Shown one piece after another: positions 1-5,637 of a stretch of DNA of 8,728 bases. The stretch is taken from positions 1-8,728 of the forward strand of contig NZ_JBHSEF010000018.1 in the NCBI RefSeq assembly GCF_042649045.1, in the 5' to 3' direction. Each line of letters opens with the position of its first letter. The stretch's first letter is position 1. Both the position numbers and the translations under genes were made by a program. Under the pieces are notes generated by a model. That model was not told where the DNA came from and made no database searches. It saw only the letters and a list, made by a program, of their open reading frames with translations. Origin of the DNA: Chryseomicrobium palamuruense. GTDB taxonomy: Bacteria > Bacillota > Bacilli > Bacillales_A > Planococcaceae.

Positions 1-69
1 AGGTCGTAGATGGGTACAGGCTTATTCACGCAATTGAGACTTCCTGATTTTGGTTAATCAACACGCGTG
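1..69. mobile_element. Terminal fragment of an IS element, probably the right end of an IS4-family copy
   Basis: The segment ends in a 19-bp sequence (51-69) that is the exact reverse complement of the left tip of the IS4-family element at 8241-8259. Just inside the tip, bases 1-50 do not match the subterminal DNA of that left end, so this is most likely the opposite (right) end of a related copy, in the same orientation. Two frames are open from the window edge. One stops at 35-37 and the other at 45-47, just inside the inverted repeat, where a transposase 3' end would be expected. I cannot tell which frame is the real one. The body of the element is outside the window. Confidence 0.65.
51..69 (-). 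repeat. Terminal inverted repeat of the left-edge IS
   Basis: TGGTTAATCAACACGCGTG is the perfect reverse complement of 8241-8259. Identity stops abruptly on both sides (base 50 inside, base 70 outside), as expected of an IS tip. The outer eight bases, CACGCGTG, are self-complementary. Confidence 0.8.
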
Positions 70-191
70 ATCTGATTCCTTACCTTTTAATTTTCTGGTA
101 TTACATATTATTAAGGAAAATTAGAATCATTATTTAATTAGTTCAAGATCGACATTGCTCCTTTAATCTATCCTACATGCAGCCAAACATA

Positions 192-227
192 AAAGCAGAT
201 GCCCGTCTACAAAGGGGCATCTGCTTT
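192..227 (-). terminator. Rho-independent terminator of the WGxxG peptide gene
   Basis: A 13-bp perfect stem (192-204 paired with 215-227, arms AAAGCAGATGCCC and GGGCATCTGCTTT) encloses a 10-nt loop. On the minus strand the stem is followed by a T-rich stretch (TTTTATGTTT). It lies about 30 bp past the stop codon of the minus-strand gene at 259-486. Confidence 0.85.
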
Positions 228-258
228 GCCTATAATATCAGTGTTTCGGGGCAGCTTG

Positions 259-486
259 TCATTGATTACTGCGCTTACCTTCATCTTTTCGTCGAAGTCC
301 CAATAGACCCGCCAATCCTAGAAGCCCAATCCAACCCCAATCCATGTCATTATCGTCATCCGCATCAGCGGCAGACACTTGAGTATTTGCATTGTTGTTG
401 CCAGTGCCATTATCTGCAAAAACGGTTGTTCCTGCTGTCGTAAACGTTATCAATAAAGCGAGTAATAGTGCCATTGCTTTTTTCAT
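259..486 (-). CDS. Small secreted WGxxGxxG-tail (CTERM-like) protein
   Basis: This 75-residue protein has a signal peptide with Lys-Lys then a hydrophobic run (residues 1 to about 24, likely cleaved after VFA). A low-complexity Asn/Ala/Asp-rich linker follows (residues 25-48), including the acidic run DADDDNDMD. The C-terminus is WGWIGLLGLAGLLGLRR followed by a basic tail. That order of tryptophan-glycine motif, short hydrophobic helix and Arg-rich end is the WGxxGxxG-type tail seen in small exported Bacillales proteins, and it looks like a membrane-retention or sorting signal. The start is firm: AAGGAGGTC (495-503) lies 8 nt upstream of the ATG. The gene is transcribed divergently from the sigma-factor fragment at 613. 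The mature function is unknown, and no processing enzyme is encoded nearby. Confidence 0.8.
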   Translation of the reverse strand: MKKAMALLLALLITFTTAGTTVFADNGTGNNNANTQVSAADADDDNDMDWGWIGLLGLAGLLGLRRKDEGKRSNQ

Positions 487-532
487 CTAGAAAAGACCTC
501 CTTGTGAGTTTCTTATTAGTATGGCTCCCGCT

Positions 533-547
533 ATGAATTTAATTCAT
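533..547. promoter_or_regulatory. Palindrome in the divergent promoter region (possible operator)
   Basis: ATGAATT, T, AATTCAT forms a perfect 7+1+7 palindrome between the divergent genes at 259-486 and 613-858. Its place in a 126-bp divergent intergenic region suits a regulator binding site. No convincing -35/-10 pair was found around it, so this is position and symmetry only. Confidence 0.3.
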
Positions 548-612
548 GGTCCATTAAAAATGTCCATTGTTCAACTAACTGGATGCTTTAGTAAGATCAA
601 CGGGCTGATAAA

Positions 613-858
613 ATGATTGAGCAATTATATGATGTGTATCGTAATGACGTATATCATTTTTCATTGTACATCACTAACAATAAACAGAAAGCAGAAGACA
701 TTACTCAAGAAACTTTTATAAAGGTAATGAAAAACCTACATCATTTAAAAGACGAGAACAAGAGAAAGACATGGCTCATGTCAATCGCATTGAATACTGC
801 CACTGCTTTGAAAAGAAAGCGGAAATTGATTAATTTCTTACCACAACTCTTAAATTGA
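613..858 (+). CDS. Truncated ECF-type sigma-70 factor (region 2 only)
   Basis: The 81 residues match region 2 of extracytoplasmic-function sigma factors, the part that binds core RNA polymerase and the -10 element. Visible marks are the AEDITQETFIKVMKNL stretch (residues 27-42, the usual D-x-x-Q-E-x-F motif) and KTWLMSIALNTA (residues 52-63), followed by a basic KRKRK. Family members are normally about 160-190 residues and carry a region 4 helix-turn-helix for the -35 element. Here the frame stops 26 bp before the shared terminator, and no region 4 is visible in any frame downstream. It is therefore probably a remnant made by a deletion, although the open frame itself is intact. The upstream ribosome site is weak. 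No anti-sigma gene is present. If translated, it could bind core polymerase but not recognise a -35 box. Confidence 0.7.
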   Translation: MIEQLYDVYRNDVYHFSLYITNNKQKAEDITQETFIKVMKNLHHLKDENKRKTWLMSIALNTATALKRKRKLINFLPQLLN

Positions 859-882
859 GGCACAAGATGAGAATTGGACAAG

Positions 883-918
883 CGCTGGTATCCACATTCG
901 CTGTGGATACCAGTGTTT
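883..918. terminator. Hairpin terminator between convergent sigma fragment and lytH
   Basis: The stem CTGGTATCCACA / TGTGGATACCAG (885-896 with 902-913) encloses a 5-nt loop and extends by a G-T and a C-G pair. It lies between two convergent genes, and its right arm ends 2 bp before the lytH stop codon (917-919). T-tracts on either side are short, so it may work as a bidirectional but imperfect terminator. Confidence 0.7.
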
Positions 919-1906
919 ACTGCGCTTTCCTGTCCTCGATTTCCCAACGTTTCAAAGAAGGGAACGGATCATATGCCCATTCAATCCGGCCGTTGAATTT
1001 ATACATGCCATAGTGAAGATGTGGCGGAAACTTGCCAGAAGTCCCTTTTTTCCCGTATCCGGAATTTCCCACAAAACCGATGATCATCCCAGGCTCTACA
1101 ATGTCGCCTTCTTTGACGCCTTTATCGAAATACGCCAAATGGGCGAAGTAATGGTACGTATTATGGATATCGCGGATTCCGACACGCCATCCGCCGAAGT
1201 CATTCCACCCCATGACTTCAATCACGCCATAGGTGGTAGCTCGCACAGGGACACCGTATGAAGCAAACAAATCCGTCCCTTCATGCATTCGGCGTCCACC
1301 CCAGCCGCGGCTAGCTCCCCATGTACTACGGTAGCTATAATCCCTTGCGACAGGAAGGGGAAAGGCGTGTTTATCTAGGTCAAGTACTTGAAAATGTTTG
1401 TAGATCCGTGCAATGGTACTAACTTGCCGAACTGCTTCATCACTACCGTAATAATTTTTAAGTGCCTTCTGAAAATTAGCTTCAGAGTGACCGAATTGAC
1501 TCAAATAAGTGGACAGTGTCAACATCACGTCTTCATTGTTCTCTCGGTCTGCCTTGCCATCCCCATTCCCATCCATTCCGTTCCCGCCGAAAAATGCGAT
1601 GGTAGAAAGTCGCGTATCGTTCTTATCCGGATTCAAGTCACCCACCCAAAATTCATCTGAAAATTGAAGAGCGATGGGGCCATCTCTCTTTTTTAAATCG
1701 TTGCGCACCTGTTGAATATTTCGCTCGTACTTGTCCACTGCAGCCAAATAGTACCATGGCAAAGACCAATTGGAATAGAATTGGTAATAAGCCATACGCT
1801 CGTCTAAAATCTGCTCTTTGGTCTGTTCGCCTTCAGCATCTACAACGGAGACAAAGGCGAAAAAGCCAATACTCCCAAGAAGCATATATCGAAATTTCTG
1901 GAACAC
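917..1906 (-). CDS. lytH: L-Ala-D-Glu peptidase LytH, M23 family, spore cortex maturation
   Basis: This 329-residue exported zinc peptidase starts with a signal peptide (residues 1-24, ending VVDA). The C-terminal M23 (LytM-type) domain spans about residues 195-315. It shows the zinc ligands of HxxxD (H208, D212) and HLH (H296, H298), plus the conserved H256 in YFAH. The run STWGASRGWGGRRMHEGTD and the PPHLHYGMYK segment match Bacillus subtilis LytH (YunA) closely, as does the overall length. The known LytH role is to trim cortex stem peptides to single L-alanine late in sporulation, under sigma-K. The N-terminal part contains FGGNGMDGNGDGKAD (residues 106-120), resembling a lysozyme/SLT-like fold fragment with an EF-hand-type acidic loop. 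The start is GTG at 1906, with AAGGAGG (1915-1921) 8 nt upstream. An ATG two bases upstream is out of frame. I found no convincing sigma-K promoter. The gene converges on the sigma fragment. Confidence 0.9.
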   Translation of the reverse strand: MFQKFRYMLLGSIGFFAFVSVVDAEGEQTKEQILDERMAYYQFYSNWSLPWYYLAAVDKYERNIQQVRNDLKKRDGPIALQFSDEFWVGDLNPDKNDTRLSTIAFFGGNGMDGNGDGKADRENNEDVMLTLSTYLSQFGHSEANFQKALKNYYGSDEAVRQVSTIARIYKHFQVLDLDKHAFPLPVARDYSYRSTWGASRGWGGRRMHEGTDLFASYGVPVRATTYGVIEVMGWNDFGGWRVGIRDIHNTYHYFAHLAYFDKGVKEGDIVEPGMIIGFVGNSGYGKKGTSGKFPPHLHYGMYKFNGRIEWAYDPFPSLKRWEIEDRKAQ

Positions 1907-2150
1907 ATCAAAATCCTCCTTAATTTATCACGTTCCATAGTTTCTGCATTACACTTCGTTTTATGCATTTATTGAAATGAAAGAAGAATTTCCGCCTACT
2001 TAGAAGGAAATTGACGGATGGATAAAAATAGTTAAACACCAAAAATTCCAAAATAGGACGAAATTAGCTCTTAAAAAAGTAAAAATTACTGCGTAACGTA
2101 GAGAATATAATGGATGTAATTCTTGATAATAACTAGAATAGGTGACGGTA

Positions 2151-2860
2151 TTGAAGGGAAAGTATATTATAGTGCTTTCTTTTTTTATTCTTTTAAGTTC
2201 CATTTTTTAGATAAACTTTGATGTATGTGCTCAGAAAGGACGTCGCCATTACGAAAGTACTGGGGAAGTGGTGTGGGATATAAAGACCGAAGAAAAAATA
2301 ATTGGCCTTACATATGATGATGGTCCCTATCGGAAATATATTGCTGAAGTTTTAAATTGATTAGCTAAATATGATGCTATAGCAACGTTCTTAATTATTG
2401 GAGAAAATGCAGAGAAATATTCAAGACATGTATTAAGAATACATGATGAGGGACATGAAGCAGCAAATCGCACATATACGCATCCTTCAAAAACGACAAT
2501 TGCACATTAAGAGAAAGAACTAAAAAACAAACGAAATAATATACAGTAATACAGGGTCTTACCCAAATTTGCTTTGACCTGTTGGTGGACAATATACAAA
2601 TGGCATGATAAAGGCGGCCGTGGACAAAGGATATAAGGTTGTAATGTAATTTTGGCACCTGGATACAGAAGATTGGAAAAATCCGGGTGTTAAGAACGTT
2701 GTAAATAAAGTGGTGAATGTTACAAAACCAGGACATGTCATACGTTTTTATGATGGTGCTGGTAATTGTAAACAGACTGTGAAGGCATTTGAAGCATTTG
2801 TTCAGGTTGGATAATCTTGGTTATGTGCTTATTGAGCTTGGGCATCTACTAGTTATCTGA
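2151..2860 (+). pseudogene. Decayed polysaccharide deacetylase (NodB/PdaA-type)
   Basis: Reading from a TTG at 2151 gives a signal-peptide-like start (MKGKYIIVLSFFILLSS), then a stop at 2208. It continues through VVWDIKTEEKIIGLTYDDGP, the NodB motif 1 with its catalytic and metal-binding aspartates. ATFLIIGENAEKY and IHDEGHEAANRTYTHPS follow, the latter being motif 2 with its first His changed to Arg. Further stops lie at 2358, 2508 and 2547. A frameshift near 2575 leads into PVGGQYTNGMIKAAVDKGY, a stop at 2647, then HLDTEDWKNPGVKNVVNKVV and KPGHVIRFYDGAGN. A second shift near 2806 gives NLGYVLIELGHLL and a final stop at 2858. The total, about 236 codons, is normal for the family. Live relatives deacetylate peptidoglycan N-acetyl sugars, including in the spore cortex. 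With five stops and two frameshifts this copy is dead. Confidence 0.85.
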
Positions 2861-2892
2861 AACATTGCCAAGGTCGTTGAGAACGTAAATAT

Positions 2893-3074
2893 GGAACAGG
2901 GTTTCGAATGGATTGAGAATACCCTCGTATCCAACCTTCTAAGAAGCAAGTCGATAGATTCATTACATAAAATATTGAAATCTAACTACTTACAGAAAAA
3001 TCGTTCATCCAGAAGAACCCAATCTTACCTATAAAGGATATTGGTTAGATGAAATTACAACTTTGAGTAAATAA
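2893..3074 (+). pseudogene. Unidentified decayed coding remnant
   Basis: Ignoring stops at 2914, 2968 and 2983, one frame reads EYPRIQPSKKQVDRFIT and then LLTEK. A one-base shift in the A-run near 2996 continues as IVHPEEPNLTYKGYWLDEIT, ending at a TAA (3072-3074). The composition is protein-like and continuous across the disruptions, suggesting the 3' end of a second dead gene beside the deacetylase relic. I do not recognise the family. The assignment depends on choosing the frame by eye, so it could be chance. Confidence 0.3.
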
Positions 3075-3161
3075 CTTATGGCTCTTTTATTAATTGGGCT
3101 TTGTTAAAGGTAAGGCTTAATTTTATTAAGGTGTGAGTATTTGTGAACTGTTATACTTAAA

Positions 3162-3190
3162 CTAACGGGGCAGGTTAGTTGAATAAGGAT
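3162..3190 (+). repeat. 29-bp dispersed repeat, copy 1
   Basis: Matches 4184-4212 at 25 of 29 positions, sharing the core GGGGCAG and the end GTTGAATAAG. In this copy AACTAAC (3160-3166) and GTTAGTT (3174-3180) can pair around GGGGCAG, making a small hairpin. It lies 113 bp upstream of the PAS-STAS gene start. Confidence 0.65.
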
Positions 3191-3225
3191 TTTTAAAAAC
3201 TAATATGTACAGATAGGGGTATAAA

Positions 3226-3254
3226 ATACAATAATTATTCACTTATTGTATAAT
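3226..3254 (+). promoter_or_regulatory. Probable sigma-A promoter of the PAS-STAS gene
   Basis: A consensus -10 box, TATAAT, sits at 3249-3254, about 48 bp before the start codon in an AT-rich leader. The -35 at 17-bp spacing (ATACAA, 3226-3231) is poor. A GGGTAT at 3217-3222 recalls a sigma-B -10, but no matching GTTT -35 sits at the right distance. Confidence 0.45.
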
Positions 3255-3302
3255 GTTTTTAGTTGAAAACTTATAGTTTTTGGTAAGGAGGAGTGAATTT
3301 TC

Positions 3303-4082
3303 ATGGGAAATAATACGGATGAAAAATTGTATCGTCAAATCGTGGAATCGACCACGGAGGCAATTATTATTCAACAAGATGGGAAATTTAAGTATATAAA
3401 CCCTTCAGGAGTAGACTTTTTACGGGCTGCTTCCAGTGAGGACGTTATAGGTAAATCTGTATTCGATATCGTACCCGAGGAGTATAAAGTGCTGACAGTA
3501 ATGCACACAAAATCGATCCTTGATGAAAATAAACCAACTGGTATTATCGAAAAACAATTAAAACGGTTTGATGGTTCACTAGTCGATGTAGAAACAAACT
3601 GTACTCCTGTTTTGTATGAGGGTAAAAAAGCGATTCAATCTGTCGTCAGAGATATAACAAAGCGTAAAGAAATCGAAAAATCACTCGTAAAAATGTCCAA
3701 AGAAATTAACACACTATCAGCTCCAGTCGTCCCTATATTGGAAGGGATCGCTGTGTTACCCCTAGTAGGTTCTATCAATTATGAAAGAGCGAATTATATT
3801 TTAGAACATGTGCCTTTAAAAGTACAGGAACAGAGTGTCCATACTTTGATTAGCGATTTTTCAGGCATCTATGAACTTGATGCAATGGTAATCCAATGTC
3901 TGTTTGAAACTAGTGCCATTCTTGGTTTGCTTGGTGTTCGTTCTATTGTAACGGGGATAAGACCCGAAATTGCCCGAAGTGTTGTTCAGCTCGGAGCCGA
4001 TTTATCGCTAATACAGATATTTGGAACTTTACAGCAGGCAATACATGATTTGGTGTTAAAGGATGGCTCCGTAAGTGTTTGA
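3303..4082 (+). CDS. PAS-STAS sensor protein, RsbR-like stressosome component
   Basis: This is a 259-residue cytosolic protein. Residues about 8-122 form a PAS domain (VESTTEAIIIQQDGKFKYIN at the start, VVRDITKRKEIEKSL as the usual exit linker). Residues about 140-255 form a STAS domain of the RsbR type: SAPVVPILEGIAVLPLVG, SDFSGIYELDAMV, and VTGIRPEIARSVVQLGADLS. RsbR proteins assemble with RsbS and RsbT into the stressosome that controls the SigB stress response, and the N-terminal domain is the sensor. The PAS domain lacks the flavin-binding Cys motif of LOV proteins such as YtvA, so its signal is unknown. The residue after the conserved I/L-D pair, normally the phosphorylated Thr, seems to be Ala194. 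AAGGAGGAG (3285-3293) lies upstream of the ATG. No rsbS, rsbT or sigB is in the window, and no clear terminator follows. Confidence 0.85.
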   Translation: MGNNTDEKLYRQIVESTTEAIIIQQDGKFKYINPSGVDFLRAASSEDVIGKSVFDIVPEEYKVLTVMHTKSILDENKPTGIIEKQLKRFDGSLVDVETNCTPVLYEGKKAIQSVVRDITKRKEIEKSLVKMSKEINTLSAPVVPILEGIAVLPLVGSINYERANYILEHVPLKVQEQSVHTLISDFSGIYELDAMVIQCLFETSAILGLLGVRSIVTGIRPEIARSVVQLGADLSLIQIFGTLQQAIHDLVLKDGSVSV

Positions 4083-4183
4083 ATAGGATATCAACTATAT
4101 TCCGTGATATATTGTTATCCATCTTCATTACAGAATTGTTTTCTGGAGTCCAAGCAATCATGAGACGGCTTTTTATTATTGTG

Positions 4184-4212
4184 CTAATGGGGCAGTTTGG
4201 TTGAATAAGAAT
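4184..4212 (+). repeat. 29-bp dispersed repeat, copy 2
   Basis: Same element as 3162-3190, with four substitutions. It ends 42 bp before the start of the small membrane protein gene at 4255. Its TTGAAT (4201-4206) could act as a -35 box for TAAAAT at 4222-4227, though the 15-bp spacing is short. The hairpin of copy 1 is weakened here. Confidence 0.65.
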
Positions 4213-4254
4213 AGTGAAACATAAAATAGAAAATAAAACATAACAGAGCAATGT

Positions 4255-4539
4255 ATGAAGTGGTTTACAACCAGATTAATAGTAGGCCTGATTGCATTGG
4301 TGGGAGCATTTTTTACAGAGGATATCGCTAGAATGACAGGTGAATTGGATCGAACCCTATTGTTAATTAGTGTTGTGGTTGTGTTCGTTTTAACTCTATC
4401 CTCATTCTTTAGTATTGCTAAAGCAAATAGGAATAAAATTAAAAGGGAGATTGTCGCTTCTATCTTTGTTGCGTTCATTCCGTTAGCAGCATTAGCAGTA
4501 AATGGGTTACTATTTACTGTTTATTTTGTTGGCAAATAA
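4255..4539 (+). CDS. Small three-helix membrane protein, unknown function
   Basis: This 94-residue protein has three predicted membrane segments: about residues 5-21 (TRLIVGLIALVGAFF), 33-55 (TLLLISVVVVFVLTLSSFF) and 65-92 (EIVASIFVAFIPLAALAVNG onward). A basic cytoplasmic loop, KANRNKIKRE, lies between the second and third. I do not recognise a family. The ribosome binding site is weak (AACAGAG), and an out-of-frame ATG four bases upstream competes, so expression may be low. It is followed directly by a strong terminator, which supports a real transcription unit. It may be read through from the PAS-STAS gene 172 bp upstream. Confidence 0.65.
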   Translation: MKWFTTRLIVGLIALVGAFFTEDIARMTGELDRTLLLISVVVVFVLTLSSFFSIAKANRNKIKREIVASIFVAFIPLAALAVNGLLFTVYFVGK

Positions 4540-4546
4540 CTAAAAC

Positions 4547-4587
4547 ACCTTCTGACGTAGCTAAATAGCTAGGTCGGAAGGTTTTTT
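4547..4587. terminator. Strong bidirectional Rho-independent terminator
   Basis: The outer stem CCTTCTGAC / GTCGGAAGG (4548-4556 with 4573-4581, one G-T pair) has an inner TAGCTA / TAGCTA pairing. Six T residues (4582-4587) follow on the plus strand. On the minus strand the tail reads TGTTTTAG. It ends the gene at 4255-4539 and, in the other direction, the small gene at 4586-4759, whose stop codon overlaps the T-tract. Confidence 0.9.
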
Positions 4588-4759
4588 AATACGGACCGGT
4601 GGAGTGATTCGTATCTCCCATCTGATAATTCGATGCTTCTCCTGGCTTCGTACGCGGATGAGTCGATTGTTGATCCGGACTCTGGCGTTTTCGATTCAAT
4701 ACATCTACAGCAAATGCGAAAGCAAGTACACCGCCAATGATTCCAAAAAAGATTCCCAT
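4586..4759 (-). CDS. Small single-pass membrane protein, 57 residues
   Basis: The minus strand carries a short open frame from ATG (4757-4759) to TAA (4586-4588). It begins MGIFFGIIGGVLAFAFAVDV, one glycine-rich hydrophobic helix, followed by the basic NRKRQ. The tail is polar and disordered, rich in Pro, Ser, Thr and His, and ends in HSTGPY. The order of helix, basic residues and soluble tail predicts an outside-to-inside anchor with a cytoplasmic tail. A purine-rich AGAGGCGGGAG sits just upstream of the ATG. Its stop abuts the bidirectional terminator, and the convergent neighbour ends before the same hairpin, so the layout is that of a true gene. The family is not recognised. Confidence 0.65.
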   Translation of the reverse strand: MGIFFGIIGGVLAFAFAVDVLNRKRQSPDQQSTHPRTKPGEASNYQMGDTNHSTGPY

Positions 4760-4816
4760 GTGCTCCCGCCTCTCATGAAATGGATTGCTATGTATAGTGT
4801 ACCAGATATATACAGT

Positions 4817-4846
4817 TTGGAAGGTGTCATTTATACTATGTATAGA
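4817..4846 (+). promoter_or_regulatory. Possible sigma-A promoter of the DUF5694/nuclease-helicase unit
   Basis: TTGGAA (4817-4822) and TATAGA (4841-4846) are separated by 18 bp, roughly 20 bp before the first start codon of the downstream gene. Both boxes deviate from consensus. A TATACT at 4832-4837 lacks a -35 at proper spacing. Confidence 0.35.
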
Positions 4847-4865
4847 ATGAAGAGAAAGATACGGG

Positions 4866-5573
4866 GTGGGAAATTTGAGATCAAAAGTGTTGATTCTAGG
4901 AACATTTCATATGGCTGAGGAATCAGGTTTAGATACAGAGAGAAGACAGACAGAAATAAAGGAGCTAGTCGCTAAACTCGCGCAGTTCCGACCGACAAAA
5001 ATTGCATTAGAAATGGTACCGGAAGACGGGGAAGTCTGCCAAGAGAAATATTCGCGGTACCAGCAGGGTACGTATGAACTTGAAATGAACGAGTACTATC
5101 AACTAGGCTTTCGGTTAGCTGATCAGCTCGAGCACGCACAATTGTATCCGGTCGATTGGATGGGAGTAGCAGACCGCGGATACGGGGAAGTCGAGTCCTG
5201 GGCTCGTGAACACCAACCAGAACTGCTCGAGGACATGTTGAAAAACCTGTCGTTTCCCGCGCTCAAGCCTGAGAAAGACTTACTTTCTTATTATCAAGAA
5301 CTGAATGATCCTGTCTTCCTCCAACAAGTAGATACCTTTTACTTGAACGTCGCTAGAATCGGGACCATCTCCAACAACGTAGGCATCGATTGGTTGAGTT
5401 GGTGGTACAAACGAAACTTGATCCAATTCGCCAACCTGACCCGTCTCGCCGACTCTCCAGACGAGCGCATTCTCTTCATCGTCGGTGCGTCTCATGTGCG
5501 GATTGTGGAGAACTTTTTGCGGGAGAGTGGGTGTGTGGAGGTAGTGGGGGCTTTAGACTATTTAAAAAGCTAA
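4866..5573 (+). CDS. DUF5694 protein, TraB/GumN-like fold
   Basis: This 235-residue soluble protein has no signal peptide. It opens with VLILGTFHM (GTFH at residues 12-15). It also has IALEMVPE (46-53), the NEYYQLGFRLA block (75-85), PVDW (95-98) and a closing ILFIVGASHVRIVENFL (residues 202-218). The paired G-x-H elements at both ends and the buried glutamate are the layout of the TraB/PrgY/GumN (Tiki-like) superfamily, and the central block is typical of DUF5694. Some superfamily members are metal-dependent peptidases, but activity in DUF5694 is not established. The first start is GTG (4866). A TTG at 4875, preceded by GGGGTGGG (4863-4870), may be the true start and would remove three residues. 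No terminator follows, and the nuclease-helicase gene starts 64 bp later, so co-transcription is likely. Confidence 0.8.
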   Translation: MGNLRSKVLILGTFHMAEESGLDTERRQTEIKELVAKLAQFRPTKIALEMVPEDGEVCQEKYSRYQQGTYELEMNEYYQLGFRLADQLEHAQLYPVDWMGVADRGYGEVESWAREHQPELLEDMLKNLSFPALKPEKDLLSYYQELNDPVFLQQVDTFYLNVARIGTISNNVGIDWLSWWYKRNLIQFANLTRLADSPDERILFIVGASHVRIVENFLRESGCVEVVGALDYLKS

Positions 5574-5637
5574 GCAATCAAAATGCTAAAATGAAAGTAA
5601 AGAACTGATTCTATGGTAAAAGAGGAGGCCACCTAAA

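Noticed and set aside
212..222. AAAGGGGCATCT shared between the terminator at 192-227 and the IS leader at 8334-8345
   Set aside because: Both are arms of different hairpins and the similarity does not extend beyond the shared 12 bases, so chance is likely.
2395..2741. Minus-strand open frames of 60 and 113 codons
   Set aside because: They lie antisense to the deacetylase pseudogene, are rich in His, Cys and Phe as expected of antisense shadows, and lack ribosome sites.
3217..3222. GGGTAT as a sigma-B -10 for the PAS-STAS gene
   Set aside because: No GTTT-type -35 is found 12-16 bp upstream, and a perfect TATAAT lies closer to the gene.
4604..4918. 104-codon plus-strand frame
   Set aside because: It is antisense to the small gene at 4586-4759 and overlaps the start of the DUF5694 gene, with unlikely composition.
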